DNA of 64,000 bases from an uncultured Prochlorococcus sp. (GTDB taxonomy: Bacteria; Cyanobacteriota; Cyanobacteriia; PCC-6307; Cyanobiaceae). The stretch is taken from the NCBI GenBank assembly GCA_902629395.1, contig CACOQT010000001.1:1-64000 (forward strand). Direction: 5' to 3'. Under the pieces are notes generated by a model that made no database searches, was not told where the DNA came from, and saw only the letters and a program-made list of their open reading frames with translations. Both the position numbers and the translations under genes were made by a program. This document shows, piece after piece, positions 25,513 through 34,744 of this stretch (position 1 is its first letter; every line of letters begins with the position of its first letter).

Positions 25513-27279
25513 ATGCTATTAATTGATTGGTTCATTCTATATTTTTATTTAATATTTTCCTTATTATTGGGAATTTACATATCTCTAAAAAATCGTAACG
25601 AGGCAGACTATTTTGTTGCGGGTCGTCGTCTTAATGGTCTGCTTGCAGGTATGTCCATGGCGGCTACAACATTCTCGATTGATACACCTCTTTATGTGGC
25701 CGGTGTCATTGGGACTAGAGGCTTGGCAGGGAACTGGGAATGGTGGAGCTTTGGACTTGCACATGTTGCTATGACAGTTATATTCGCTCCGCTTTGGAGG
25801 CGTAGTGGCGTTTTAACTGATGCAGCTTTCACTGAATTACGTTATGGGGGTAAACCAGCAGCTTATTTAAGAGCTGTAAAAGCTTTTTTACTATCTGTTC
25901 CAATTAATTGTATTGGTATTGGTTATGCTTTCTTGGCAATGCGTAAAGTGGCTGAATCATTAGGCGTGGTGGATGGACATATTTTATTTGGACCATTTAC
26001 TGACACTATATTTTTGATGGTTTTAGTTGCTTCGTTTGTGCTTATTTACACTGTCTTAGGGGGACTTTGGGCAGTAGTGGTTAATGATTTCTTACAGCTT
26101 ATTTTAGCTCTTCTTGGTGCGTTCGCTGTTTGTTACGTAGCACTTGATGCTTCAGGTGGTATGGGGGATTTATTAATAAAGTTGGAGGCCTTGGATCGAC
26201 CTGAACTCCTTGCTTTATTTCCATGGACATTAAATAAAGATGGTTTGAATTGGTTGGATGGTTCAGGAATTTCTATCACTACTTTTTTCGCTTTTATTTC
26301 ATTGCAGTGGTGGAGTTTTAGACGTAGTGATGGAGGAGGAGAATTTATTCAACGTTTGTTGGCTACTAAAGATGAAAAACAAGCAACAATAGCAGGAATT
26401 GTTTTTTTGATTGTTAATTATCTTATTCGTAGTTGGTTATGGATTTTAGTTGGACTGGCTGGTTTGGTTCTTTTCCCTTATCAGAATGACTGGGAATTAG
26501 CATATCCCAACCTAGCTGTTACATATTTACCACCTGTTGGACTTGGGTTGGTCGTAGTTTCATTGGTTGCTGCATTTATGAGTACCGTAAGTACTTCAAT
26601 TAATTGGGGGGCAAGTTATCTTGCTCATGATTTGTATAAAAGATTTTTAAGGCCATCGGCTGGCCCTACAGAAATGATTCTTATGGGTCAGCTTGGAAGT
26701 ATTTTGTTGCTTCTAATTGGAGTTATCACAGCTTTATTCAGTAACAGTATTGCCTCAATGTTTAGACTTGTTATCGCAATAGGAACTGGTCCAGGTGCTG
26801 TTCTTGTACTGAGATGGTTTTGGTGGCGCGTAAATGCTTTGGCAGAACTCTCGGCGATGTTGAGTGGTTTCTTTATTGGCTTAATTACTACAATTTCTCC
26901 TTTCTTTACGATTGAAGATTTTGGGAAAAGACTTTTAGTTACCACTTCATTTACAGCTGTGATTTGGTTGATTACTTTAATTTTTACTGAGCCAGAGTCT
27001 GAGGAGACACTCAATAAATTTGTGATGCAAGTAAACCCCCCGGGTCCGGGGTGGCAAAAAATAAGGAAAAGCCTGGATATTGACAAGGTTGATGATTTTG
27101 CGGTTCTTGTTTCTCGCTTTGTATTGGCTTCAGGAATTCTTTATGGAGGATTAATTAGCATTGGGGCATTTTTATTACATCAAGAAAGTAGTGCTTGGAT
27201 TGCGCTTTCAATTGCAGTAAGTTGTGTTTTTTTAATGAAGAAAACAAAACTAATAACTCAAAAAGTGGACTATCAATAG
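25513..27279 (+). CDS. Sodium:solute symporter family transporter
   Basis: This 588-residue polytopic membrane protein has about 13 hydrophobic segments. The N-terminal signature (NRNEADYFVAGRRLNGLLAG, then MAATTFSIDTPLYVAG) is typical of the SSF family, which couples Na+ entry to uptake of solutes such as proline, pantothenate or sugars. The substrate is unknown. It follows rlmN after 30 bases, which could mean cotranscription. The C-terminal 60 residues add two further hydrophobic segments after a soluble linker. Confidence 0.85.
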   Translation: MLLIDWFILYFYLIFSLLLGIYISLKNRNEADYFVAGRRLNGLLAGMSMAATTFSIDTPLYVAGVIGTRGLAGNWEWWSFGLAHVAMTVIFAPLWRRSGVLTDAAFTELRYGGKPAAYLRAVKAFLLSVPINCIGIGYAFLAMRKVAESLGVVDGHILFGPFTDTIFLMVLVASFVLIYTVLGGLWAVVVNDFLQLILALLGAFAVCYVALDASGGMGDLLIKLEALDRPELLALFPWTLNKDGLNWLDGSGISITTFFAFISLQWWSFRRSDGGGEFIQRLLATKDEKQATIAGIVFLIVNYLIRSWLWILVGLAGLVLFPYQNDWELAYPNLAVTYLPPVGLGLVVVSLVAAFMSTVSTSINWGASYLAHDLYKRFLRPSAGPTEMILMGQLGSILLLLIGVITALFSNSIASMFRLVIAIGTGPGAVLVLRWFWWRVNALAELSAMLSGFFIGLITTISPFFTIEDFGKRLLVTTSFTAVIWLITLIFTEPESEETLNKFVMQVNPPGPGWQKIRKSLDIDKVDDFAVLVSRFVLASGILYGGLISIGAFLLHQESSAWIALSIAVSCVFLMKKTKLITQKVDYQ

Positions 27280-27329
27280 CCAAATGGTCAAAATTTAGAG
27301 CAGAATGGGTTCTTGATTAGTTTGTAACA

Positions 27330-27455
27330 TTGGGCTTTTTACGAACAACTCTCTTCCCTATTCTAATTGTTGCTCTTTTTGCGGTTGCTTTATTCGCTGT
27401 CAGTGCTCGGATATGGCTCCCCGGGGATATGCTTGCACCAGCACCAATCAATTAA
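27330..27455 (+). CDS. Small single-helix membrane protein, 41 residues
   Basis: A TTG at 27330 opens a 41-codon frame ending at 27455. The peptide (MGFLRTTLFP start, then one hydrophobic helix about 9-26, then RIWLPGDMLAPAP) has the look of a real single-pass membrane protein: basic N-terminus, strong helix, Pro-rich tail. I recall similar short ORFs in marine picocyanobacteria but cannot assign a function. It sits 24 bases before the HEAT-repeat gene and may be its operon partner. Confidence 0.6.
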   Translation: MGFLRTTLFPILIVALFAVALFAVSARIWLPGDMLAPAPIN

Positions 27456-27479
27456 GTTCGCTCTTCTTTGGTCAGAGCT

Positions 27480-28289
27480 ATGAATGATGAAAATCAAAAA
27501 TTAAGCGATAAAGGGTTAGCTAATTTGGCTATAGACCCTGATCTCTTAGCAAGAGAGTTGGCCGCTCAGGTTGAAGGTGATCCTTTAGATGAAATTGAAC
27601 TAGATAAAATTGATCAAGCTCAAGGGAGCTCATTAAAAGAATGTGATCAAGCTTTGAAATGGCTTCAATCAGGGTCTGATGAGAGACTTCAGGGTTTAAG
27701 AGTCTTTTGCGAACACAGAGACCCGAGAGCTCGCCCTTTCTTATTGCCCTTACTAGAAGAGCCTTCCCCCGTGATCAGGATGAGTGCTGTATATGCTTTG
27801 GGTAGAAATCCTTGTCCAAAAGCATTGGATTTTCTATTACATTTATTGAGATTTGATAGTAACGCTTATGTGCGTAAAGCTACTGCATGGAGTCTCGGAA
27901 ATTACCCAGACGCCACAGTTCTAGAACCTCTAATTAATGCATTAAAACAAGATGTCGCTGCTGTGAGGTTATGGGCATCAAGCTCTCTAGCGGAGGTTGG
28001 ACTTAATTCAACAGAGTGCTCTCCCAGAGCAGCGAAACAACTACTAGAAAGTTTACAAGTAGATGTAGAACCTATTGTAAGGAGCAACTGCATTTGGTCC
28101 TTAGGCCGTCTACATGGACTTTTGAGTGGGGAAATCCAAATCCAAATTGAAGAGACTTTTATTTCTGTTTTATTGACTGAAAGAGAGCCCTCTGTAAGGT
28201 ATGAGGCAAGGACAGCATTAGAGCAATTGGATAATCCAGAGGTACAAAAAAAATTAAAATCATTAATTGACGACGGTCAATTAGTTTGA
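27480..28289 (+). CDS. HEAT-repeat protein (PBS-lyase HEAT-like)
   Basis: The 269 residues contain about five helical HEAT-like repeats from residue 55 onward, with typical repeat cores such as VIRMSAVYALGRNP, YVRKATAWSLGNYP and AVRLWASSSLAEVG. Such repeats occur in phycobilin lyases (CpcE-like), NblB and in scaffolding proteins; no lyase-specific feature is evident. An acidic N-terminal region of about 50 residues precedes them. ATG 27480 is chosen; a TTG four codons upstream is possible. It heads the DUF2997-Ycf35-ferredoxin run. Confidence 0.85.
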   Translation: MNDENQKLSDKGLANLAIDPDLLARELAAQVEGDPLDEIELDKIDQAQGSSLKECDQALKWLQSGSDERLQGLRVFCEHRDPRARPFLLPLLEEPSPVIRMSAVYALGRNPCPKALDFLLHLLRFDSNAYVRKATAWSLGNYPDATVLEPLINALKQDVAAVRLWASSSLAEVGLNSTECSPRAAKQLLESLQVDVEPIVRSNCIWSLGRLHGLLSGEIQIQIEETFISVLLTEREPSVRYEARTALEQLDNPEVQKKLKSLIDDGQLV

Positions 28290-28377
28290 TTATTTGTTTA
28301 GAAACACATTTTTATAACAAGTGGCTCGCTTTTTAGGGCTTTTTTCTTTATCATCAGTGACTTAAACCCCACATAAT

Positions 28378-28581
28378 ATGGCACTACGCACTTTGCGGTT
28401 TAAGATTCGACAAGACGGACGTGTTGAGGAGACCGTCGAAGGCTTTATTGGTGAGGGATGTATTGAACTAACAGAAAAGCTTGAAGCTGCTCTTGGCAGT
28501 GTAGAGCATAGAAAACCCACCTCTGAAGCTTTCCTTCAAAAGCGTGTTCAAAAACAGACTATTCCTGCGAAAATTCACTGA
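28378..28581 (+). CDS. DUF2997 family protein
   Basis: This 67-residue protein opens with a short beta-hairpin-like segment (RTLRFKIRQDGRVEETVEGFIGEGC) matching DUF2997, which is usually found next to Ycf35. Function is unknown. Its stop overlaps the ycf35 ATG by one base (TGATG), indicating coupled translation. Confidence 0.8.
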   Translation: MALRTLRFKIRQDGRVEETVEGFIGEGCIELTEKLEAALGSVEHRKPTSEAFLQKRVQKQTIPAKIH

Positions 28582-28973
28582 TGTCACATTTCAGCACAGT
28601 TAAAACACAACTTCGTAAGAAAGAGTATTTAAAACAAGCTCTGATTGACCTAGGTTACGTGCCTCAAGAAGGGGTAAACCTTGTTAGAGGCTATAGAGGA
28701 CAAACAGTTAAAGCGGAAATGACTATAGAAATGAATTCAGGTGGAGATATTGGTTTTCGGTTCAACGAGTCCTCTAAATCATACGAACTTGTAACTGACT
28801 TGGATCTTTGGAGACAGTCAATCCCAGTTGAAAGATTTTTAGCTCAAGTTACTCAAAGATATGCTTTGAACACAGTTTTAGATTCAACAGCTCAAGAGGG
28901 TTTTCAAATTTCTGAACAAAAACGAAATCTAGATGGATCAATTGAATTAGTAGTCACTCGCTGGGATTCCTGA
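28581..28973 (+). CDS. ycf35: Ycf35 family protein (DUF1257)
   Basis: The 130 residues match the plastid/cyanobacterial Ycf35 family: the opening SHFSTVKTQLRKKEYL, the central GYRGQTVKAE segment and the LWRQSIPVERFLAQVTQRYA region. It is soluble, with no membrane segment or cysteine cluster. The function is not established. It is tightly placed between DUF2997 (one-base overlap) and a ferredoxin (14-base gap), suggesting that the three act together. Confidence 0.88.
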   Translation: MSHFSTVKTQLRKKEYLKQALIDLGYVPQEGVNLVRGYRGQTVKAEMTIEMNSGGDIGFRFNESSKSYELVTDLDLWRQSIPVERFLAQVTQRYALNTVLDSTAQEGFQISEQKRNLDGSIELVVTRWDS

Positions 28974-28987
28974 ACTGTTTTTGAAAA

Positions 28988-29407
28988 TTGACTTTTGATC
29001 CAAGAGCTGCCTTTGAAACTAGGTCTACTGAAGATCAGCAATCAAATCAAACTTATGAGCCAAATGTTGCATTTGAAGCAGCTAGTGATGATTGCTTCGA
29101 ACTCAGTGGTCGAGATCCTGTTCTAGGTGGAAAGTTAAGAGAAAAAGCTGTTTGGGTCGATGAGAGAAAATGTATTGGCTGCACATACTGCAGTGCAGTT
29201 GCAACGAATACATTTGCAATGGAGCCTGAACAAGGAAGAGCGAGAGCTTTTAGACAAGATGGAGACAGTGAAGAATTAATACAAGAAGCTATTGATACTT
29301 GCCCAGTTGATTGCATTGATTGGGTCTCTTTCGAAGACTTGGTAAAACTAGAGGAAGTTATAAAAAATCATAATTTTAGGAATTTAGGTTTACCACCGGT
29401 AACTTGA
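28988..29407 (+). CDS. 4Fe-4S ferredoxin with N-terminal extension
   Basis: The 139 residues start at TTG 28988. A poorly conserved leader of about 50 residues precedes a ferredoxin fold with one [4Fe-4S] site: CIGCTYC (about 62-68) and, 35 residues later, CPVDC. The spacing and single complete cluster motif fit one-cluster bacterial-type ferredoxins rather than plant-type 2Fe-2S ones. As the third gene of the DUF2997-Ycf35 run and just before an aldo/keto reductase, it may donate electrons to one of these partners; that is inference. Confidence 0.87.
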   Translation: MTFDPRAAFETRSTEDQQSNQTYEPNVAFEAASDDCFELSGRDPVLGGKLREKAVWVDERKCIGCTYCSAVATNTFAMEPEQGRARAFRQDGDSEELIQEAIDTCPVDCIDWVSFEDLVKLEEVIKNHNFRNLGLPPVT

Positions 29408-29431
29408 TTTTTATGGATGGAAGCGGCAAGA

Positions 29432-30649
29432 ATGACTGATAGTAAAGACAATTCAATACCAAAAAGAAGATTTGGGCGTACAGAAATTCAAATGCCAGTC
29501 TTATCTCTTGGAGGGATGCGGTTTCAACAAAGCTGGAAAGATTTAGAACCTAAAGAGATTAATAATCAAGTACAAGACGTTTTGCAAAAAACTATTAAGC
29601 ATGCATTTCAAAAAGGTATGCATCACATAGAAACTGCTCGGCATTATGGAACATCAGAACGCCAGATAGGCTGGGCCTTCGGTCACATCGATAACCCAGA
29701 AAGAATATTACAAACAAAAATTCCACCAAATATTGATCCTTCGATATTTGAGCAAGAGCTTGAGCTAAGTATGAGTAGATTAGGTTCAAAGAAAATTGAT
29801 TTATTAGCTATTCATGGTATTAATCTTCCTGAGCACTTAGATATGACTATTCGACCTAATGGATGTCTAGAGGTTGTTCGTCGTTGGCAAAAAGATGGTC
29901 ATATTGGTCATGTTGGTTTTTCAACTCATGCAAATGTTGAATTGATAATTAAAACAATTGAAACAGGACTTTTTGACTATGTCAATTTGCATTGGTATTT
30001 TATTCGCCAGGAAAACGAAAGAGCTTTACAAGCAGCGAATGCTAAAGATATGGGTGTTTTTATAATAAGTCCAACTGATAAGGGAGGTCACTTACATACA
30101 CCTTCGTTGAAACTTTTAGATTTATGTAAACCTTTACACCCAATAGAATTTAATGACCTTTTTTGTTTAAGTGACAAAAGGGTTCACACATTAAGTGTTG
30201 GAGCATCAAAGCCTGAAGATCTAGATATTCATCTTAGTGCTTTATCTAAAATGGATGAAATTCATGGTTTGATTAATACTATAGATAAAAGATTAAATGA
30301 TGCCTCACGTAAGTCGCTTGGAGAATCGTGGTTGACTACTTGGAAGATAGGTTTGCCTAGTTGGGACCAAACTCCAGGAGAAATTAATATACCTGTTTTG
30401 CTATGGCTAAATAATTTACTAGAGGCTTGGGATATGGAAAGCTTTGCTAGAGATCGTTATGGTCTTTTAGGCAGAGGAGGACATTGGTTCCCAGGCTCAA
30501 ACGCAGATTGTCTTGATTGTGAAGTAAGCGAAGATGACTTGAAAAAAGTTTTGATTAATAGCCCATGGAGCTTTGAAATACCACTCATACTTAGAAAATT
30601 GAAAGATAGATTGGGGGGAGAAAGAAGAGATAGATTATGGGGAATTTAA
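29432..30649 (+). CDS. Aldo/keto reductase family protein
   Basis: The 405-residue protein (ATG 29432; another ATG at 29417 is in frame) contains an aldo/keto reductase TIM barrel over about residues 10-290: RRFGRTEIQMPVLSLGGMR, the HIETARHYGTSERQIG segment with the catalytic-type Tyr, and the IHGINLP strand. A C-terminal domain of about 110 residues resembles that of ferredoxin-associated aldo/keto reductases but has only a CLDC pair, not a full cluster motif. The substrate is unknown. It ends overlapping rsmG by four bases, tail to tail. Confidence 0.85.
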   Translation: MTDSKDNSIPKRRFGRTEIQMPVLSLGGMRFQQSWKDLEPKEINNQVQDVLQKTIKHAFQKGMHHIETARHYGTSERQIGWAFGHIDNPERILQTKIPPNIDPSIFEQELELSMSRLGSKKIDLLAIHGINLPEHLDMTIRPNGCLEVVRRWQKDGHIGHVGFSTHANVELIIKTIETGLFDYVNLHWYFIRQENERALQAANAKDMGVFIISPTDKGGHLHTPSLKLLDLCKPLHPIEFNDLFCLSDKRVHTLSVGASKPEDLDIHLSALSKMDEIHGLINTIDKRLNDASRKSLGESWLTTWKIGLPSWDQTPGEINIPVLLWLNNLLEAWDMESFARDRYGLLGRGGHWFPGSNADCLDCEVSEDDLKKVLINSPWSFEIPLILRKLKDRLGGERRDRLWGI

Positions 30650-31392
30650 TAACCTAAAGGCCTTTTTTTTGGTTTGCCAATAGATCTTGGATATTGATTT
30701 GGGCATTTATTAGTAGAAGCAATCCTAATAACATTCCTCATACCGCGATTATTTGGGAGTACGAATTGATGTGTTCGCTGGATCTCTGCATTCAGTTCAG
30801 TTAAAGCTTTCTTTAGTATTTGTTGATCTGATTCACTCCAGCCTGCTTTAAATATGAGTGCTTGACCAGTCAAATTTAAAAAAGGGATGAGATATTCTGC
30901 TACTACATTTGCAGAAGCAACTGCTCTTGCAATGGCATAGTCGAAATTACTTCGAAGGGCTGGATTCCTTCCTGCTTTTTCAGCTCGCTCGGTTACGACT
31001 GTTATTCGAGAATTCAATCCAATTTCTTTAGAAACTTCTCTAAGAAAAGTCGTTTTTTTACTTGAAGAATCTAAAAGAGTAATATTTGAATGTGGCATTG
31101 CTATAGCAATGGCTATACCAGGAAATCCACAACCAGAGCCAATATCTATGTATCTATGAGAAATTTCAGGGTATTGAAGTTCTTCGTGCAGTGGCAACAA
31201 GCTGTCACATACTTGTGATGTCCAGAAATCATCTCCATCAATTAAACGTGTAAGGTTGGTCTTTTTATTCCATTCTTTAAGTAACTCTTGAAAATGGATA
31301 AATTGAGCCAATTGTTTTTCACTTGGCATCCATTGAAGCTCATTCCATATCGTTAGATGATTTGCTTTTTTGTTTTTTTTATTAGCAGGCAT
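30646..31392 (-). CDS. rsmG: 16S rRNA (guanine527-N7)-methyltransferase RsmG
   Basis: RsmG (GidB) methylates G527 of 16S rRNA. The 248 residues show the class I SAM fold with the glycine-rich motif YIDIGSGCGFPGIA (about 90-105) and the LLDSSSKKTTFLREV segment, followed by NFDYAIARAVA. A basic C-terminal tail extends past the fold. It is divergent from the J-domain gene. Confidence 0.94.
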   Translation of the reverse strand: MPANKKNKKANHLTIWNELQWMPSEKQLAQFIHFQELLKEWNKKTNLTRLIDGDDFWTSQVCDSLLPLHEELQYPEISHRYIDIGSGCGFPGIAIAIAMPHSNITLLDSSSKKTTFLREVSKEIGLNSRITVVTERAEKAGRNPALRSNFDYAIARAVASANVVAEYLIPFLNLTGQALIFKAGWSESDQQILKKALTELNAEIQRTHQFVLPNNRGMRNVIRIASTNKCPNQYPRSIGKPKKRPLGY

Positions 31393-31468
31393 TTAAATTG
31401 TTTTTTTGAAATAGTCAGTCTTGAGATATTTATATAAAATATACAAGATTAGACCATATTTTCTTTAG

Positions 31469-31909
31469 TTGACCCCTTCCTCTAATTGTTACGAATTGCT
31501 TGGTGTTTCTACCTCTGCCAATAATGCAGAGCTTAGAAAAGCTTTCCGTCAATTAAGTAAACAACTTCATCCGGATACGACATCTTTGCCAAATGAAGAA
31601 GCGACAAGGCAATTTCAAAATGTTTGTGAGGCTTATGATTTATTGAGTGATCCTGTCTTAAGGGCCAACTATGACTTATTGCTGGAAAAAGAGAATGACC
31701 TTGTAAATCAGAAAAATAAACCTTATTTAGATAATTTACAATCTTTACAATTTTCAAAATCGATTGGAGTAAGGCGACCTTTATCAGGAGGAGAACTGTT
31801 TTCGCTTCTTCTTTTAATAACTTCTTTATCCTTGAGCCTAGCGTTAGGAGTGTTTATTGCTTTTTTAAGAGGTGGAAACTTGAATTTTATTCCAAGTTGG
31901 TTGATATAA
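31469..31909 (+). CDS. J-domain protein with C-terminal membrane anchor
   Basis: The 146 residues start at TTG 31469. Residues 6-70 form a J domain with the diagnostic HPD (QLHPDT) that stimulates Hsp70 ATPase. There is no Gly/Phe or zinc-finger region, so this is a class C DnaJ. A hydrophobic segment near 112-133 should anchor it in a membrane. It could recruit DnaK to a membrane complex; the client is unknown. Confidence 0.85.
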   Translation: MTPSSNCYELLGVSTSANNAELRKAFRQLSKQLHPDTTSLPNEEATRQFQNVCEAYDLLSDPVLRANYDLLLEKENDLVNQKNKPYLDNLQSLQFSKSIGVRRPLSGGELFSLLLLITSLSLSLALGVFIAFLRGGNLNFIPSWLI

Positions 31910-31965
31910 AATTAAATTAGGAAATAAATGAATAGCTAAGTGATAAGCCCCTTGGTCAAGAAATT

Positions 31966-33267
31966 CTAGGATAGAGAATTTAACCCCTCTTCGATTCCAA
32001 AATAGCATTTTTCCAATTCTTCATCGGTTATACACAGCGGTGGCATGAGATAAACTACATCGCCTAATGGCCTAATGAAAACACCAACACTCAATGCACG
32101 TGCTTTCATGATTTTCCCAACAGAACTTAAATAACCTTTTTTACCTTTAACTTTAATATTAAAAGCAGCAATTGTTCCTGTAATTCTTGGATATTCAATT
32201 CTTGGATCTTTAACTAACTTTCGGAGATGTGGTAGATGACGTGACTCGAAATCCTTATATTTTTGAGGGGAGTTTTCTAAAAGATCTAAGCTTGCATTTG
32301 CAGCTGCGCAGCCTAAAGGGTTAGCAGTGAAACTATGGCCATGCCAGAAAGTTTTCTTAGGATCTTCTCCAAGAAAACCTTCAGAAATCTTTTTGCTAGA
32401 CATAGTTACTCCCATAGGAAGGAATCCACCGGTTAATCCCTTTGAGAGTGATATAAGGTCTGGCCTCAATCCGGCTCTTTGAAAGGCGAATAATTCTCCA
32501 CACCTTCCAAAGCCAGTTAAGACTTCATCTGTAATAAGTAAAGAATTAGCCTGGCGGATTCTTTTTTCTACTTCTACTAAAAATTCTGAACGAACCATTC
32601 GCATTCCTCCAGCCCCTTGCACTAATGGCTCAAGAATGACTGCAATAGTTGGAGTCATCAAGAGCTGATCAAGGGTTTCTAAGACCTCTTTTTCTCGTTT
32701 TTCGAAATGTTCATCGCCCCACCATGTATCAGGCCAAGGGACTCTGCTTACAGGAAATAGCATCTGATCAAAAGGTTCGCTGAATATATTTCGTTCGCCT
32801 ACTGCCATCGCTCCAAATGTATCTCCATGATAGGCACCTTCGAATGCAATTATTTGAGATCTATTGTCACCTTTATTTTGCCACCATTGACGAGCCATTT
32901 TTATAGCTACTTCTACTGCTGTAGAGCCATTATCTGAAAAGAATAACCTTTCTAGGCCTGTTAATTTACTTAATCGATTAGCTAAAATTTCAGCTTGAGG
33001 ATGAGTGAAATCTGCAAAGATAATTTGCTCTAATTGCTCTGCTTGAGTTGCGATCGCCTTGGCAATGTGTTCATTTGCATGACCATGAAGAGTTACCCAC
33101 CAGCTACTAATGCCATCGATTATTGGTGCTCTGTCTTTGGGAAGTAACAAGGCATCTTTGGCTTTTTCAACTAATAATTGAGGACTGGAGGATGTAAGTT
33201 GTGTGAATGGGGGCCATATATGAGGATTCTGAATGGTTTGATTTGAATTTTCTCTCTCATTCATCAA
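31966..33267 (-). CDS. bioA: Adenosylmethionine-8-amino-7-oxononanoate aminotransferase
   Basis: BioA transfers an amino group from S-adenosylmethionine to KAPA, giving DAPA, the third-last step of biotin synthesis. This class III PLP aminotransferase of 433 residues has LLITDEVLTGFGRCG (PLP-binding Asp) and LISLSKGLTGGFLPMG (Schiff-base Lys). ISSWWVTLHGHANEHI near the N-terminus is characteristic of BioA. It is the last gene of the bioF-bioK-bioC-bioD-bioA cluster, 74 bases after bioD. Confidence 0.96.
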   Translation of the reverse strand: MMNERENSNQTIQNPHIWPPFTQLTSSSPQLLVEKAKDALLLPKDRAPIIDGISSWWVTLHGHANEHIAKAIATQAEQLEQIIFADFTHPQAEILANRLSKLTGLERLFFSDNGSTAVEVAIKMARQWWQNKGDNRSQIIAFEGAYHGDTFGAMAVGERNIFSEPFDQMLFPVSRVPWPDTWWGDEHFEKREKEVLETLDQLLMTPTIAVILEPLVQGAGGMRMVRSEFLVEVEKRIRQANSLLITDEVLTGFGRCGELFAFQRAGLRPDLISLSKGLTGGFLPMGVTMSSKKISEGFLGEDPKKTFWHGHSFTANPLGCAAANASLDLLENSPQKYKDFESRHLPHLRKLVKDPRIEYPRITGTIAAFNIKVKGKKGYLSSVGKIMKARALSVGVFIRPLGDVVYLMPPLCITDEELEKCYFGIEEGLNSLS

Positions 33268-33341
33268 ATTTAGTTTTCCCTTTTATTTATTTAACTTGAT
33301 TGAAGTCAAAATAATCTTTTGATTAAGAAAAAAATAAGATT

Positions 33342-33992
33342 TTAATTTTGAATGTAATCTTTGAGCTTTTCATCTAATTTCTGTTTATTCCACTCTTGTG
33401 AAAGTATTTTTGCATTTAAGTCGTCAAAAATGGGAAGACTTGCGAGAATTTTAGTATCTCCAAATTGTTCTAGAGTCCTCGGATTATCTTTGTGTGGAGA
33501 GCCGTTTAAAACTATTCCCAATACATTTAAATTTCTATGTTTCAAGGCTTCTAAACTTAATAATGTGTGATTGAGAGTGCCAAGACCGGTCCTAGCCACA
33601 AGAATTATTGGCATTTCCCAAACCTTTAATTGATCAATTTGTAGCCAATCTCGATTTAAGGGAACCATTAAACCACCAGCAGTTTCGATGATTATTAATT
33701 CATCAATGTTAGGTAATTTTAAATTGCTTGGCTCAATAAAACCAGCCTCCTTTTCAGCAGCCCAATGTGGAGAGACAGGAGCCTTGAACTTATATCTTTC
33801 AGACAGATAGCGGTTTGGTTCAAGATTTAAGAGATTGCAAACAGTTTCGGTATCTGTTCCTTCCTCTGTTCCGCTTTGGATGGGTTTCCAGTAAATCCCC
33901 TTAAGACCTTGGACAAAAAAACTACTTACTATTGTTTTACCTACATCTGTATCTGTACCACAAATAATAATTCTTTTTTTGAAAGCAGTCAT
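33342..33992 (-). CDS. bioD: Dethiobiotin synthetase
   Basis: BioD forms the ureido ring of dethiobiotin from DAPA, CO2 and ATP. The P-loop GTDTDVGKT lies at residues 11-19, and the ETAGGLMVPL segment supports the call. ATG 33992 overlaps the bioC stop as ATGA, so it is preferred over an upstream GTG/ATG frame start at 34022. The protein has 216 residues, near the family norm. Confidence 0.94.
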   Translation of the reverse strand: MTAFKKRIIICGTDTDVGKTIVSSFFVQGLKGIYWKPIQSGTEEGTDTETVCNLLNLEPNRYLSERYKFKAPVSPHWAAEKEAGFIEPSNLKLPNIDELIIIETAGGLMVPLNRDWLQIDQLKVWEMPIILVARTGLGTLNHTLLSLEALKHRNLNVLGIVLNGSPHKDNPRTLEQFGDTKILASLPIFDDLNAKILSQEWNKQKLDEKLKDYIQN

Positions 33993-34744
33993 CGCTTGAT
34001 TAATAAAAACTGAATTGACCAACTAAGACTTAATTGTTTATCCTTTTTGGATATTGGCCAAAAAGACAATAGATGTCGCCAATCTGAAACAGTTAATTGT
34101 TCCTTTTGACTACTTTGTGCCCCGACTTTGATCATCGGTTTTAACAAAGAAGTAGCTTTTTTAGCTGTTTGTGTAACAACTTCAATTTTATTATATAAAA
34201 TACTTTGTTTTGGGACGACTTTTATTAGTGAGTCGTATGATGGTAAATCAAGAGCCGTACATGTTAAATTTGCCTTCTCTGCAGCTTCATACCATTCAGG
34301 AAAACTACCTTTGATTGGGATTGCTAGAGCAATCCATCCATCTAAGCTCAGAGATTTAAACCACTCCTTAAGTAGATTTTGTGGATTATCAAGCCAATGT
34401 AAAACAAAACTTGAAGCTAACAAATTTGGTTTTTCAGACCAATTAGGTAACCCATTATTTAAATCCCAAAGTTGTTTAACACTTTTGTTTGAATGTTGAT
34501 CTATCATTTTTTGAGAATTATCCAATCTCACTACATTTTGGTTTGGATGCAGATCTTCTATTGATTTAGCGAGTAGCCCAGTACCCGTGCCAAGATCAAC
34601 CCATAGACCATATTTTATTGAATGATGAGAACATATTTTTGCAAGTTTTAAAGCAGTTTTTTTTTGAATTGATGCTGACTCGTCATAACTCAATGCAGCT
34701 TCGTTAAAGTTTCTATTGATTTGGCTAGACCATGTTTTTTGCAT
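33989..34744 (-). CDS. bioC: Malonyl-ACP O-methyltransferase BioC
   Basis: BioC methylates malonyl-ACP so that fatty acid enzymes can build the pimeloyl moiety of biotin. The 251 residues show a SAM fold: VDLGTGTGLLAKSI (about 49-62), RLDNSQKMI and the LLASSFVLHWL segment. An N-terminal helix with YDESASIQKKTA is typical of BioC. It overlaps bioK by 20 bases and bioD by four, so translation is likely coupled. Confidence 0.93.
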   Translation of the reverse strand: MQKTWSSQINRNFNEAALSYDESASIQKKTALKLAKICSHHSIKYGLWVDLGTGTGLLAKSIEDLHPNQNVVRLDNSQKMIDQHSNKSVKQLWDLNNGLPNWSEKPNLLASSFVLHWLDNPQNLLKEWFKSLSLDGWIALAIPIKGSFPEWYEAAEKANLTCTALDLPSYDSLIKVVPKQSILYNKIEVVTQTAKKATSLLKPMIKVGAQSSQKEQLTVSDWRHLLSFWPISKKDKQLSLSWSIQFLLIKR

